A stretch of 64,000 nt of DNA from a virus, in IMG/VR virus record IMGVR_UViG_3300021963_000074, positions 26,743-90,742 of that record; one strand, 5' to 3'. Below are positions 43,322 to 51,087 of this stretch, in pieces; position 1 is the stretch's first letter; every line of letters begins with the position of its first letter. Position numbers and translations under genes: made by a program. A model generated the notes under the pieces. That model did not search any database, was not told the DNA's origin, and was given only the letters and a program-made list of their open reading frames with translations.

Positions 43322-43645
43322 TTATACCCTAAAACTTTCTCCACATCCGCAACGGTCACGTTCATTAGGGTTCTTAAATTCAAACCCTTCATTTAGACCA
43401 CTGCGTACATAGTCAATTGTCATATTGTTCAAATAGACCTCATGTCTTTTATCAACTAATATAACAAATTCTGAGTATGCATAATTGATATCACTATCCA
43501 AATATGCATATTCATCAACGTATTCTAACACATAAGCTAGGCCACTGCAACCTGTGGTTTTCACACCTATGCGAATTCCTTTGCCGCCTCTTTTTTCTAG
43601 TAGTTTTATTATTTTGGATTTAGCGTTGTCAGTAATGGTTATCAC
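43322..43645 (-). CDS. iscA: IscA-type A-carrier for iron-sulfur clusters
   Basis: 107 aa. ITITDNAKSKIIKLLEKRG, GVKTTGCSGLAYVLEYVDE (Cys33) and ERDRCGCGESFRV (Cys99, Cys101) contain the three conserved Cys of IscA/ErpA; the GCGESF end and length favour IscA. It should deliver clusters to apoproteins. GTG start at 43645 overlaps the upstream stop (GTGA). Order is iscA-iscU, the reverse of the bacterial iscSUA operon, and it sits in a late unit starting at 44736. Confidence 0.95.
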   Translation of the reverse strand: MITITDNAKSKIIKLLEKRGGKGIRIGVKTTGCSGLAYVLEYVDEYAYLDSDINYAYSEFVILVDKRHEVYLNNMTIDYVRSGLNEGFEFKNPNERDRCGCGESFRV

Positions 43646-43971
43646 TTTAATTGCTTCTGTGCCATTTTTTGTAATGTTTTTTGATTCTCATCTGGGCCGG
43701 GTGTTGCACCAAGTTCTTCTGCGCCCTCTTGACCCTTAAATACAACTTCATCTTTGTTTACATTATGAATTATATTTCTTAATGGGTCTTTTTTTACTAT
43801 ATCAAATAAATCGTTTTTATCTAATATAACATCATTCTGTTTTAGAAAATTTAATAACTCGTCAGTGGTAATTGTTTGACCACCTTTGCCGATGCGTTCT
43901 TTTAATTGGTTGGTAACTGCAACCAATTTCACACGCAATGGATCATCATCGGCAAATTCAAATAACTTCAT
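43642..43971 (-). CDS. Conserved phage protein of the core-region, 109 aa
   Basis: I choose ATG 43971 (MKLFEFADDDPLRVKLVAV) over a GTG at 43995. It is helical, with a VTNQLKERIGKGGQTITTDELLNFLKQNDV segment and a Gln/Lys-rich tail. MKLFEFADDDPLRVKLVAV-type starts occur in T4-like phages next to the Gly-rich protein encoded directly upstream; I place both with prohead core by resemblance only. Overlaps iscA by 4 bp. Confidence 0.55.
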   Translation of the reverse strand: MKLFEFADDDPLRVKLVAVTNQLKERIGKGGQTITTDELLNFLKQNDVILDKNDLFDIVKKDPLRNIIHNVNKDEVVFKGQEGAEELGATPGPDENQKTLQKMAQKQLK

Positions 43972-43972
43972 A

Positions 43973-44710
43973 TTATCGTGTTGAACGACCAACACCCGCT
44001 ACAGGGCTTTCCTCATCCGGTTCTTCTGGTAGATCAGGAAGTTCACCATCAGGCTGTTCGCCGCCCAAATCTTCCATATCACCTCCCATACCCATCTCAT
44101 CACCCATGCCGCCCATCTCATCACCCATACCACCCATGTCGCCACCTGGCATTCCCATGCCACCGCCTTGACCGGTAATAGTACCTAATGCGCCTGATAA
44201 TGTGCCTTTGCTCTGAGTTAGTGCAGCCTGTAGACTTGTCAATGCTTCGGTTACTTGTTGATTAAACTGTTCACCTTCATTTGTGCCGACTTCACTGTTA
44301 ACACCGTCAACAACTGCTGGTAGTTCTTTGACAAGCATATCACTGACTTGTTCAACCATCTTCTGCATAGCATCAACCATTTCTTGTGCGGCTAGAATAA
44401 CTTGTGATTTCTCAACTTGTTCATTCTCAAATACCATACGAGTGTTGTACAATGGCAATGCTTGAAGATCACCGTAGTGATGTTGTAAAGCCTGTTCCAT
44501 GAAAACAAGTTTTAAGTAAGCAGGATTACTTTCTGTATTAAGACCATTAGAACTCTGACGCATCTCAGTCATCAATTTGTTGACTTTACGCATCATACGT
44601 TGAGTATCATATAGGCTTATATTATCTAAATTGATACTGGTATTGAAATGCTCTTTTAGAGCCTTCTTAGCTACTGTAGCTGGTTTTGCATTAAATTCGG
44701 TTAGTTTCAT
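43973..44710 (-). CDS. Prohead-core-like protein with Gly/Met-rich tail, 245 aa
   Basis: MKLTEFNAKPATVAKKALKEHFNTSINL, a helical body (QEMVDAMQKMVEQVSDMLVKELP) and a tail GGGMGMPGGDMGGMGDEMGG with an acidic end LPDLPEEPDEESP. The MKLTEF start is shared with the downstream MKLFEF protein. Composition resembles T4 core proteins gp67/gp68/gp22 that are cleaved in the maturing head, but there is no clear cleavage site. Late promoter 44736-44742, ribosome-binding site AGGAAAAACT. Confidence 0.5.
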   Translation of the reverse strand: MKLTEFNAKPATVAKKALKEHFNTSINLDNISLYDTQRMMRKVNKLMTEMRQSSNGLNTESNPAYLKLVFMEQALQHHYGDLQALPLYNTRMVFENEQVEKSQVILAAQEMVDAMQKMVEQVSDMLVKELPAVVDGVNSEVGTNEGEQFNQQVTEALTSLQAALTQSKGTLSGALGTITGQGGGMGMPGGDMGGMGDEMGGMGDEMGMGGDMEDLGGEQPDGELPDLPEEPDEESPVAGVGRSTR

Positions 44711-44735
44711 AGTTTTTCCTAGAGTACTGATTATA

Positions 44736-44742
44736 TATTTAT
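44736..44742 (-). promoter_or_regulatory. Late promoter motif of the core/iscA/iscU unit
   Basis: ATAAATA 26 bp upstream of ATG 44710. If read through, this late unit spans 44710 to 42945 and includes iscA and iscU. Confidence 0.6.
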
Positions 44743-44753
44743 CATTCTATAAA

Positions 44754-45227
44754 TTATTTTATGGCTTCTGTGAACTTTTTGTTCTGCCAACGCTTGGTCT
44801 CTATCACATAGTTATCTAATTTAGACAATATATGATATTTTTTTACTCGGTCCTCGTTGAGTTTGATAAAGTATAAAGACTTAGAATCTATATTTTTTGT
44901 TTTTCTGCACAGTTTTTGATGCAATTCTAAGCTGGCCAATGTACTTTGCAATTTTGAGTCCAAATCTACGACAGAATTTGCATCTATAATTTTGTTACGT
45001 TTGTCCAATGTTGCCCAAACTACAGCATTACGTAAATTGAAAAAGGTATGCTCTACAAAAGTCTTGTACTTCTTGACGATGTAGCCCATATCTGTTTTCT
45101 CAATAGAATACTCGTCAAATAATTCGTATCCGTGTTTACCTTCTATAACTAGCATTTCTGCAAGTTGTTGTATTTCTTCTTTGCTCAATAATTTTTTCAA
45201 TATTGAGAACATATTAATTTCACTCAT
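44754..45227 (-). CDS. Conserved T4-like protein, 157 aa
   Basis: From ATG 45227 (MSEINMFSILKKLL), chosen because it lies in GGATGAGTGA, overlapping the upstream TGA, with GAGG 8 nt earlier. A helical protein with NLRNAVVWATLDKRNKIIDANSVVDLDSKL and KTKNIDSKSLYFIKLNEDRVKKYH. A family of this kind is common in T4-like phages; its role is unknown. It may be paired with the 152-aa gene upstream. Confidence 0.6.
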   Translation of the reverse strand: MSEINMFSILKKLLSKEEIQQLAEMLVIEGKHGYELFDEYSIEKTDMGYIVKKYKTFVEHTFFNLRNAVVWATLDKRNKIIDANSVVDLDSKLQSTLASLELHQKLCRKTKNIDSKSLYFIKLNEDRVKKYHILSKLDNYVIETKRWQNKKFTEAIK

Positions 45228-45678
45228 CCGATAAGACCTCAAAATATATATTACTTAGTTCAGGGCTAGTGTCTAAGAAATTAGGTAGTTTGTTCCATTC
45301 TGTACCTATCTTAAGCATGGGGACACCCTCGCAATCCTGATATAAAGCACCCAAATTGTTTATACCATCGTCAAACACGTTTCTATGACTTATACTAAAA
45401 GTAAATGAAAACATGTCTTGGTCTTCTTCATCTTCAAATAAGAATCCAAATTTGCTAAATTCTTTGAAATTAATTTTCTCTTTAATTACATCTGATGTAT
45501 TTTCGGGCTGGCTTCGTAAATTGATTACTTGCAATAGTGTATCAAAATTGACTTGACGATTTCTATTTAATTGCCAAGTAGTTAACTGAGCCTCATCAAT
45601 ATTTGATGGGGGTTTTCTGTGCAATACACCGGTATTTGTTATATCAAATAGTGTAAAACATTTAATTGTATAGGACAT
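45220..45678 (-). CDS. Conserved T4-like protein (SYTIKCFTLFDITNTG family)
   Basis: 152 aa. MSYTIKCFTLFDITNTGVLHRKPPS at the start, LTTWQLNRNRQVNFDTLLQVINLRSQ, and a beta-rich C-terminus. I recognise it as a conserved virion-region protein of aquatic T4-like phages; role unknown. ATG 45678 follows TATAAATA by 4 nt and no Shine-Dalgarno is present, suggesting a leaderless late message. Confidence 0.6.
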   Translation of the reverse strand: MSYTIKCFTLFDITNTGVLHRKPPSNIDEAQLTTWQLNRNRQVNFDTLLQVINLRSQPENTSDVIKEKINFKEFSKFGFLFEDEEDQDMFSFTFSISHRNVFDDGINNLGALYQDCEGVPMLKIGTEWNKLPNFLDTSPELSNIYFEVLSDE

Positions 45679-45682
45679 ACAC

Positions 45683-45689
45683 TATTTAT
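45683..45689 (-). promoter_or_regulatory. Late promoter with near-leaderless spacing
   Basis: TATAAATA followed by GTGT and ATG 45678. Transcription initiating about 6 nt after the octamer would begin at or just inside the start codon, leaving no room for a ribosome-binding site. Confidence 0.55.
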
Positions 45690-45697
45690 AGAGGTAA

Positions 45698-45724
45698 AAA
45701 AGCCCAAGAAATTCTTGGGCTTTT
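45698..45724 (-). terminator. Intrinsic terminator of the 117-aa gene
   Basis: AAAAGCCCAAG / CTTGGGCTTTT, 11-bp stem with a 5-nt loop and U-tract, just after the stop at 45742. It makes the 117-aa gene a single-gene transcript. Confidence 0.9.
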
Positions 45725-45741
45725 GTCAAACTAAGTTTGAA

Positions 45742-46095
45742 TTAGCTAGTGAATGCTGCGCCAACTGAACTTGTACCGCCAGTAGCAGTATCTAAAGTTG
45801 TTGTTGTCCATGCACCTGTTGGGTAAACTGCAACTGCGATTGTATCTGTACCAGTGTTAGTTACTTCGTAGATATAGATAGTAGCTAATTGTTGGATTGC
45901 GTTGATGCAATTCAATAATACTGTACCGTCTGTAGCCAAATCAGCTAAAGCGATTGTGAAGAAGTCTAACTTTGGACCTTGTGGTTGAACTGGAGCTGCT
46001 GATGTAACTGCGTTAACTGCACCAACTGTATAGCTGGCTGCGTCATAGTTCATTACTGGTTGAAAGTCACCGTGAGTACGTGTTGTAAATGCCAT
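45742..46095 (-). CDS. Probable abundant virion protein, 117 aa (capsid decoration candidate)
   Basis: MAFTTRTHGDFQPVMNYDAASYT, VTSAAPVQPQGPKLDFFTIAL, then INAIQQLATIYIYEVTNTGTDTIAVAVYPTGAW: a beta-rich small domain, no transmembrane helix. Similar proteins are virion structural in T4-like aquatic phages. The gene is alone between a late promoter (46141-46147) and a strong terminator (45698-45724) with an AAAGGAT site and a stable leader hairpin, a layout expected for very high expression. A head decoration (Soc/Hoc-like role) is my inference. Confidence 0.7.
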   Translation of the reverse strand: MAFTTRTHGDFQPVMNYDAASYTVGAVNAVTSAAPVQPQGPKLDFFTIALADLATDGTVLLNCINAIQQLATIYIYEVTNTGTDTIAVAVYPTGAWTTTTLDTATGGTSSVGAAFTS

Positions 46096-46109
46096 GATAT
46101 TAATCCTTT

Positions 46110-46147
46110 AAATGTTTTGAATCATATAGATTCATACATTTATTTAT
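46110..46147 (-). promoter_or_regulatory. Late promoter and long leader hairpin
   Basis: ATAAATA at 46141-46147. The transcript leader can fold: AAATGT / ACATTT (46136-46141 with 46110-46115) and TGAATC / GATTCA (46129-46134 with 46118-46123) around a 5-nt loop, with AAAGGAT still free. Probably an mRNA-stabilising 5' structure. Confidence 0.6.
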
Positions 46148-46175
46148 GCCTGGAATAAAAAAATGTTGGTTTTGG

Positions 46176-47372
46176 TTAGCCTCTAGCAGCCAAATTTTGA
46201 CGGCTAAAGCCCATTCTGTTGATAAGTTTGATTCCATGACTGACAAAACCCTCTTGGGTTTGTGTGCCATCTGATAGATAACCCTTGACAGGGCTTTGTT
46301 CTGCTGCCTTATCTAGTTGCGGAACAACTTGCATTTTAAGATTGTATAAAGCTATCCATATTGAGAAAGCCGCAGTTATACCAGCAATGTTAGTGTCAAA
46401 GTGACCTGGCACATGTTCTGGTTGTCCAGTCTGCGGGTTTTGAACATCGTAACCAAACAGTTTCTTGTATACTGCTTCTGACATTTTTCTAGACTTAGCA
46501 AACTCTATAAATTCTTCTACTAAATTATCTAAATTACCTGCAACAATCTTTTTGTTAATGAATACTGTACACATCAATGGAAATACTGATTTGACCCCGG
46601 GTGGTACACGCAAGATAAATGCATCTGCGGCAGCTTTGTTCTTATCTATTTCTCTTTGAGTTTTAGCAATTGCAGTTTTAGTTAACTTTAATTGCGGAAC
46701 CATTGGCATCTTAGCAGGAATAATTGCAACATTGCTATTATTTTTTAACTTACCTATACTACCATTTAACAACTGTGCATATTGAACATTGTCTGCTTCT
46801 GGTGGAATATATTGATGTACGGCTATGCCACCCACTTTACCTTTAATTAGTTGTCCAATTTCGCTATTGGCTTCTATAGTATATGTGATGCCATTTGGAT
46901 TTGCTCTGAAAGTGTATAATCCGTTTTTCTCTTGTAGTGGCTGACTGAATAATAAGTCACCCCAGTAGAATCCTTTTCCTGAATATGATTTTTGCAACCC
47001 AGGCCATATTCTAGTAATGACGTTAACTAAATCACCACGCTCAATTCCTCTGGCTTTATCATAGGCAGCAAATGCTTGTGGACTAGTTACATGTCCTGAA
47101 CCATCTTTTTTGTTGAACATATGTTTATCGCAAACGATAAATTCACCGTCAAGACCAGTACCAAATATCAATGCAGGATAGCCGTCCCATTTAATTGTAA
47201 TAGCTCCTGGATTTTGAACAGTATCAACAATTGCTGTCAATCCTTGCTGTGCGCCTTGTCCACCTGTATGAAATACTAAATCCTCAGGATGTTCAACATG
47301 AGCCTTTGTTAGTTCTTGCTCATTCAATGATTCAAGTCTACTTACTAGACCTCTAATAGATTCAGTACTCAT
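46176..47372 (-). CDS. KxDG-motif protein, possible nucleotidyltransferase relative, 398 aa
   Basis: ITIKWDGYPALIFGTGLDGEFIVCDKHMF places KWDG at residues 61-64, like motif I of ATP-dependent DNA/RNA ligases and capping enzymes (KxDG), followed by YWGDLLFSQPL and EIGQLIKGKVGGIAVHQY that could be motifs III and IV. I recall a phage family of unknown function with this signature (DUF6267). Whether the lysine is adenylated is unknown. The N-terminus is coupled to the downstream end of the 345-aa gene. Confidence 0.6.
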   Translation of the reverse strand: MSTESIRGLVSRLESLNEQELTKAHVEHPEDLVFHTGGQGAQQGLTAIVDTVQNPGAITIKWDGYPALIFGTGLDGEFIVCDKHMFNKKDGSGHVTSPQAFAAYDKARGIERGDLVNVITRIWPGLQKSYSGKGFYWGDLLFSQPLQEKNGLYTFRANPNGITYTIEANSEIGQLIKGKVGGIAVHQYIPPEADNVQYAQLLNGSIGKLKNNSNVAIIPAKMPMVPQLKLTKTAIAKTQREIDKNKAAADAFILRVPPGVKSVFPLMCTVFINKKIVAGNLDNLVEEFIEFAKSRKMSEAVYKKLFGYDVQNPQTGQPEHVPGHFDTNIAGITAAFSIWIALYNLKMQVVPQLDKAAEQSPVKGYLSDGTQTQEGFVSHGIKLINRMGFSRQNLAARG

Positions 47373-48409
47373 TATCTTCTATAAAATCTACGGGTTTCAG
47401 TGACTTTAGGACGCATACTTGCTTGTGCATTTTTAGCTGCCAATTCTCGTTTAGCCGCATAATCAGTTGGGGCAGGAGCATCAGTCATTCCACCACGTGC
47501 AGCCATTGCAGCCTTCTCAAAGTCTTGTGATCGTTTATCAGATGGGTTTTGTTCTGGAGGCATAGTCTCAGGTCCACCTAATGATTTGTTCATTGCAGAA
47601 AATGCATTAGCCCCTACACTAGTATCTTTTGGTTGCACAGTGTTAGCAATATTTCCCATTACATTAGAACCAACTGGGTCGTTTGTTTGATATGGGCTTG
47701 TAGAATCTACATATTGTTGCATTGCTTTTTGATTCTTCTGACGCTTAGATGCTAAGTCTGTAGCCAAAGATGAAGTATTCATTTTATTAGCATTGCTCTT
47801 GCCAGTCATTATTTCTTTATACAAGTCGGCGTATTTTGTAGGATTCTGTTTATATAATACCTTCATGGCAGATTTTGTAATCTCTGACAGGTCATCTAAT
47901 CTTTCAGGTCCTGTTAATTTTTGTATTTGTTTAATTACATTAGTAGTAGTTGGCTCTAGCTGTGGTGCTGCCGCAGTTTGTTGTTGGGGCCTGCCTCCTG
48001 CTTGCGGGCCTGCACCATATTGTTGTGAGCCTGCACCATATTGTTGTGGACTATTTGAACCTTTAACATACCCTTGCTGATTGGTTGTTTGCTGAGACAT
48101 TAACATGTACATATAGTTCGCAAACTTATCAGGATTGTTGGCTAGTTTCTTTAACTGTTCTCGTTGTTCGTCATCAACTTTTGCATTATACTTTGCTAGA
48201 TAAGAATCTACATACTTGTTTGTATCAAACGGGACTCCTGATCTTCTAGCACTATCTTTGTTGAGTTTTAATTTTTGCTTTAAATCGTTAATAAATTTAA
48301 TTTTTGTGGCAGATTGATTGGCAGAGTTTCCACCATAACCGGTAGCTTTATATATTCCGGATCTTATAGCATCCCCGATGCCCTCAACAATGACTTCTTT
48401 AAGTTTCAT
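47372..48409 (-). CDS. Disordered Gln/Asn-rich phage protein, 345 aa
   Basis: MKLKEVIVEGIGDAIRSGIYKATGYGG, then a helical part and a low-complexity Gln/Gly/Pro run (QQYGAGSQQYGAGPQAGGRPQQQ). Helical segments near 150-200 (IQKLTGPERLDDLSEITKSAMKVLY). The C-terminus ends RPKVTETRRFYRR. No enzyme motif. The VxEG start resembles other phage core or packaged proteins, which often end similarly. Function unknown. Confidence 0.5.
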   Translation of the reverse strand: MKLKEVIVEGIGDAIRSGIYKATGYGGNSANQSATKIKFINDLKQKLKLNKDSARRSGVPFDTNKYVDSYLAKYNAKVDDEQREQLKKLANNPDKFANYMYMLMSQQTTNQQGYVKGSNSPQQYGAGSQQYGAGPQAGGRPQQQTAAAPQLEPTTTNVIKQIQKLTGPERLDDLSEITKSAMKVLYKQNPTKYADLYKEIMTGKSNANKMNTSSLATDLASKRQKNQKAMQQYVDSTSPYQTNDPVGSNVMGNIANTVQPKDTSVGANAFSAMNKSLGGPETMPPEQNPSDKRSQDFEKAAMAARGGMTDAPAPTDYAAKRELAAKNAQASMRPKVTETRRFYRR

Positions 48410-48674
48410 CCTTTTTCCTTAGGCTTTTACTGAATCTACCCTGGTCTCGGGCCTTTATAGCACTAAGTAATTTTCGCTCTAGGATCTGCGCTTTTTCTGG
48501 ATCATAATTTTTATTAATCATTTCCAATAGATTTATTGCGCTGGTGATTATATTATGGGCTCGGCTTTCTATGATATGTTTGGTATCACGATTACTGCCA
48601 ATAGCTTCTAATTCCTCTAAGAGGCTGCGAGTTTTTCTTTGCATGGGTATAGATATCCTACTTGTATTTATCAT
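48399..48674 (-). CDS. Small conserved phage protein with two possible starts
   Basis: 91 aa from ATG 48674 or 81 aa from ATG 48644. The first start overlaps the gp41 stop (ATGA). The late motif at 48665-48671 lies within the first codons (ATG ATA AAT ACA), and ATG 48644 has AGGA upstream, so late RNA could only make the short form. Helical; MQRKTRSLLEELEAIGSNRDTKH near residues 11-33. Function unknown. Confidence 0.6.
   Translation of the reverse strand: MINTSRISIPMQRKTRSLLEELEAIGSNRDTKHIIESRAHNIITSAINLLEMINKNYDPEKAQILERKLLSAIKARDQGRFSKSLRKKDET
48665..48671 (-). promoter_or_regulatory. Late promoter inside the 5' end of a coding sequence
   Basis: GATAAATAC formed by codons 1-4 of the long form of the 48399 gene. 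Downstream AGGA then ATG 48644. Confidence 0.55.
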
Positions 48675-50095
48675 TTTTTCAGAGTATTCAGTAGGGCCTT
48701 GAGTTTTGCCCCCTGAACATCAGCTACCACCCGATTGGTAACCGGTTCTATTTCCCCTGTATCTTTGTTAATTGCTTCTGTAACCGTTGATTGGGGCTTT
48801 AATCTACTCATAATATCATTGGGACTTGGGCTAGGCTTATATTTTGCTTGCTGTTCAGCATACCCGTCAGGATCCTCGTCTGTAATACGCATAGTCTCAA
48901 TATTATATTCCAAGTCAATTTTCTGCCCGACGCCTGTCGAACTACGACTTTTCATACATTGAATCTGATATTTCCCGCGCTCACGCATACTACGGCTTGT
49001 AAAGATACCAAATACATTATCTGCTGTGTTAATCTTACTGATACCACCTGCAATATGACTATGATCAAACTCAATTTCTTCAACTGCACTACGATTCAAC
49101 TGACTTGCAGTTACCATGAGAATTCCCAACTCTTTTGCTAAGTTACGCAATTCTTCACTAACATACTTGTCTTTAATAAACTGATCGTTGGGATTGACTT
49201 TGACGCTTACCGGCATGACTAGATCCAAGTAATCAATCATAACAAAGTCAACTTTGATTCCAGTCTGAATCTGTACTTCTTTTAGATATGAACGAATGTC
49301 GTTAACGTTACTTTGTGCGGGTAATCCTTTAACACGATATTGTCCAGATTTTTTGCCTGCCATTTTAACTCTTAATTCAGTTCCGTCAATATCTTTACGG
49401 ATATCTCTAGTACTCATCATAGTCAACATTGCATCAGTTCTTAATGATGTTAATTCTTCACTCAATTCTAAACTGATATAAACTCCGCTGAGTCCCATCT
49501 GCAACCAATTCAATGCGATGTTCATCATAACCAATGATTTACCTGAACCTGAGCCACCTGCAAAGATGTTTAGTTCCCCACGACTAAAGCCACCATACAA
49601 TAGTTTGTCCATCTGTGGCCAGCCCGTACTCTGTTGACCACCTGCATTGAAATATTTGTTGATACGTGCTTTAGGGTCGGCAAAGTAATCTGTACCCATA
49701 TCACGTTGTAAACTGATTTGAACTGCCTCTTTGATTAGTTTTTCAACCGGGCCAAAGTCACCCTTCTCTAACAGATCGGCTGATTTAAGAATCGCCCGTT
49801 CTAGTTCTTGTCTTTTAGTAAATGATTCAAATTCTTCCAAGAACCATTCAGTGTGTTTATCACCAAAATCTTCAATCAATTCAAGTTGTACACTTGTGGT
49901 TGCTTTGATTTGAGTAATGTCCGGTAACAGACTATACTTCTCACTATACTCCTTCATAAACTCTGCCACTTTTCTTAGTGACTTGTCAAAGTTATCCGGA
50001 TTCATTATATTCATAACTCTTGTATACAATTCTGCATTTGTTAGCATCATTTGTAAAAAGAGTCGTTGAATATCTGTATTATATTCCTTTTGCAA
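48671..50095 (-). CDS. 41: Replicative DNA helicase (gp41, DnaB-like)
   Basis: 474 aa. N-terminal helical domain (1-130), then GGFSRGELNIFAGGSGSGKSLVMMN with Walker A at 180-187, VDFVMIDYLDLVMP (Walker B) and a RecA-type core. It starts at TTG 50095, because GAGGCG sits 8 nt upstream and no ATG fits. It overlaps the primase gene by 17 bp. gp41 unwinds the fork and activates gp61 primase encoded just upstream. Confidence 0.92.
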   Translation of the reverse strand: MQKEYNTDIQRLFLQMMLTNAELYTRVMNIMNPDNFDKSLRKVAEFMKEYSEKYSLLPDITQIKATTSVQLELIEDFGDKHTEWFLEEFESFTKRQELERAILKSADLLEKGDFGPVEKLIKEAVQISLQRDMGTDYFADPKARINKYFNAGGQQSTGWPQMDKLLYGGFSRGELNIFAGGSGSGKSLVMMNIALNWLQMGLSGVYISLELSEELTSLRTDAMLTMMSTRDIRKDIDGTELRVKMAGKKSGQYRVKGLPAQSNVNDIRSYLKEVQIQTGIKVDFVMIDYLDLVMPVSVKVNPNDQFIKDKYVSEELRNLAKELGILMVTASQLNRSAVEEIEFDHSHIAGGISKINTADNVFGIFTSRSMRERGKYQIQCMKSRSSTGVGQKIDLEYNIETMRITDEDPDGYAEQQAKYKPSPSPNDIMSRLKPQSTVTEAINKDTGEIEPVTNRVVADVQGAKLKALLNTLKK

Positions 50096-51050
50096 TTTTA
50101 CGCCTCTGCATTTCTATTTTTATTTTACTATTTGTTTTATTTTGTATTATACTTAGTAACGTAGGCAGCTTGCCATATCTTATTACTGCGTCATTTACAT
50201 CTTTAATATCAGTATCCCAATTAGGTAAACTGACTTGATATCCCAATTCTAATGCTTTATCACATATCTTTAATCCAGTTGTATCCCTATCCGGCACAAC
50301 AACTATTTGTTTGTTTAGTTGTGACAATAACATAACTTGGTCAGTGCTTATGTCATTATGCATTAATGCAACACCATCAATTGATAATGCGTCAAATATA
50401 CCTTCTGTAACTATACAGACACTCCAATCTTTGTGTTGTTTGTCAATGTTGAATACGTAACCAGGTTGTTGGTCATTAATAAATTTAGGAATCTTATTAT
50501 CAAGATACCTGCTAGTATTCCCTACTATTTCATTTTTATAAGTGTAGGGTATAACAATCCTATTTTTGTTTCTTCCTGAATCATTCGGTGTGACTACAAA
50601 ATAATAGTTCTCTAAATTTATTTTTCTTTTTATAAGATAATCTATATATGTTTTATGATCAGGGTTGCCAACATCTAATAATTCTCCAGGGGGTAAAGTC
50701 TTTGCTTTGAATTCAATTTTATGAAATTGTTTTTTACCACTAAAGTCTAAAAAATCTTTGTGTCGTAGACTATCAAGATTCCATCTTTGTATTTGTTCAG
50801 TATCTACCCCGCACCATAATAAAAATTGTCTTGTTTTTGGGAAGATAGGTTTACCTAATTCAAAACTACAATTAAACCCACAATTAAAACAGTTGTATAA
50901 CCAATGTTGAGGGCCCTCAAATTTAATTCCACCGCGAAATCTAGTATCAGGACGATGCCCATCGTGGATACAACAGATAGCGTTGAAACTTGTCCAACCA
51001 ATAGATGTTTGTCGTTTTTTACCTGGAATTAAACTTAGGATATCGAACAT
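50079..51050 (-). CDS. 61: DNA primase (gp61, DnaG-like)
   Basis: 323 aa. Zinc-binding part: ICCIHDGHRPDTR then CFNCGF (Cys54, Cys57). TOPRIM part: CIVTEGIFDALS with the catalytic Glu near 213, VVVPDRDTTGL near 250, and DIKDVNDAV. It makes RNA primers together with gp41. ATG 51050 sits 6 nt after TATTAT, so the message should be leaderless; there is no Shine-Dalgarno. Confidence 0.9.
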   Translation of the reverse strand: MFDILSLIPGKKRQTSIGWTSFNAICCIHDGHRPDTRFRGGIKFEGPQHWLYNCFNCGFNCSFELGKPIFPKTRQFLLWCGVDTEQIQRWNLDSLRHKDFLDFSGKKQFHKIEFKAKTLPPGELLDVGNPDHKTYIDYLIKRKINLENYYFVVTPNDSGRNKNRIVIPYTYKNEIVGNTSRYLDNKIPKFINDQQPGYVFNIDKQHKDWSVCIVTEGIFDALSIDGVALMHNDISTDQVMLLSQLNKQIVVVPDRDTTGLKICDKALELGYQVSLPNWDTDIKDVNDAVIRYGKLPTLLSIIQNKTNSKIKIEMQRRKIAKGI

Positions 51051-51056
51051 ACTACT

Positions 51057-51085
51057 ATAATAACATAGTATGTAACGTAAGTCAA
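51057..51085 (-). promoter_or_regulatory. Sigma70-like promoter of the primase-helicase unit, leaderless spacing
   Basis: TTGACT (51080-51085), 17 bp, TATTAT (51057-51062). AGTAGT (6 nt) then ATG 51050, so +1 falls on the AUG. Confidence 0.75.
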
Positions 51086-51087
51086 TA

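Noticed and set aside
43318-43325. TATAAATA directly at the iscU start
   Set aside because: Its last A is the A of ATG, leaving no room for a transcription start before the codon; an AGGG SD and coupling to iscA explain translation.
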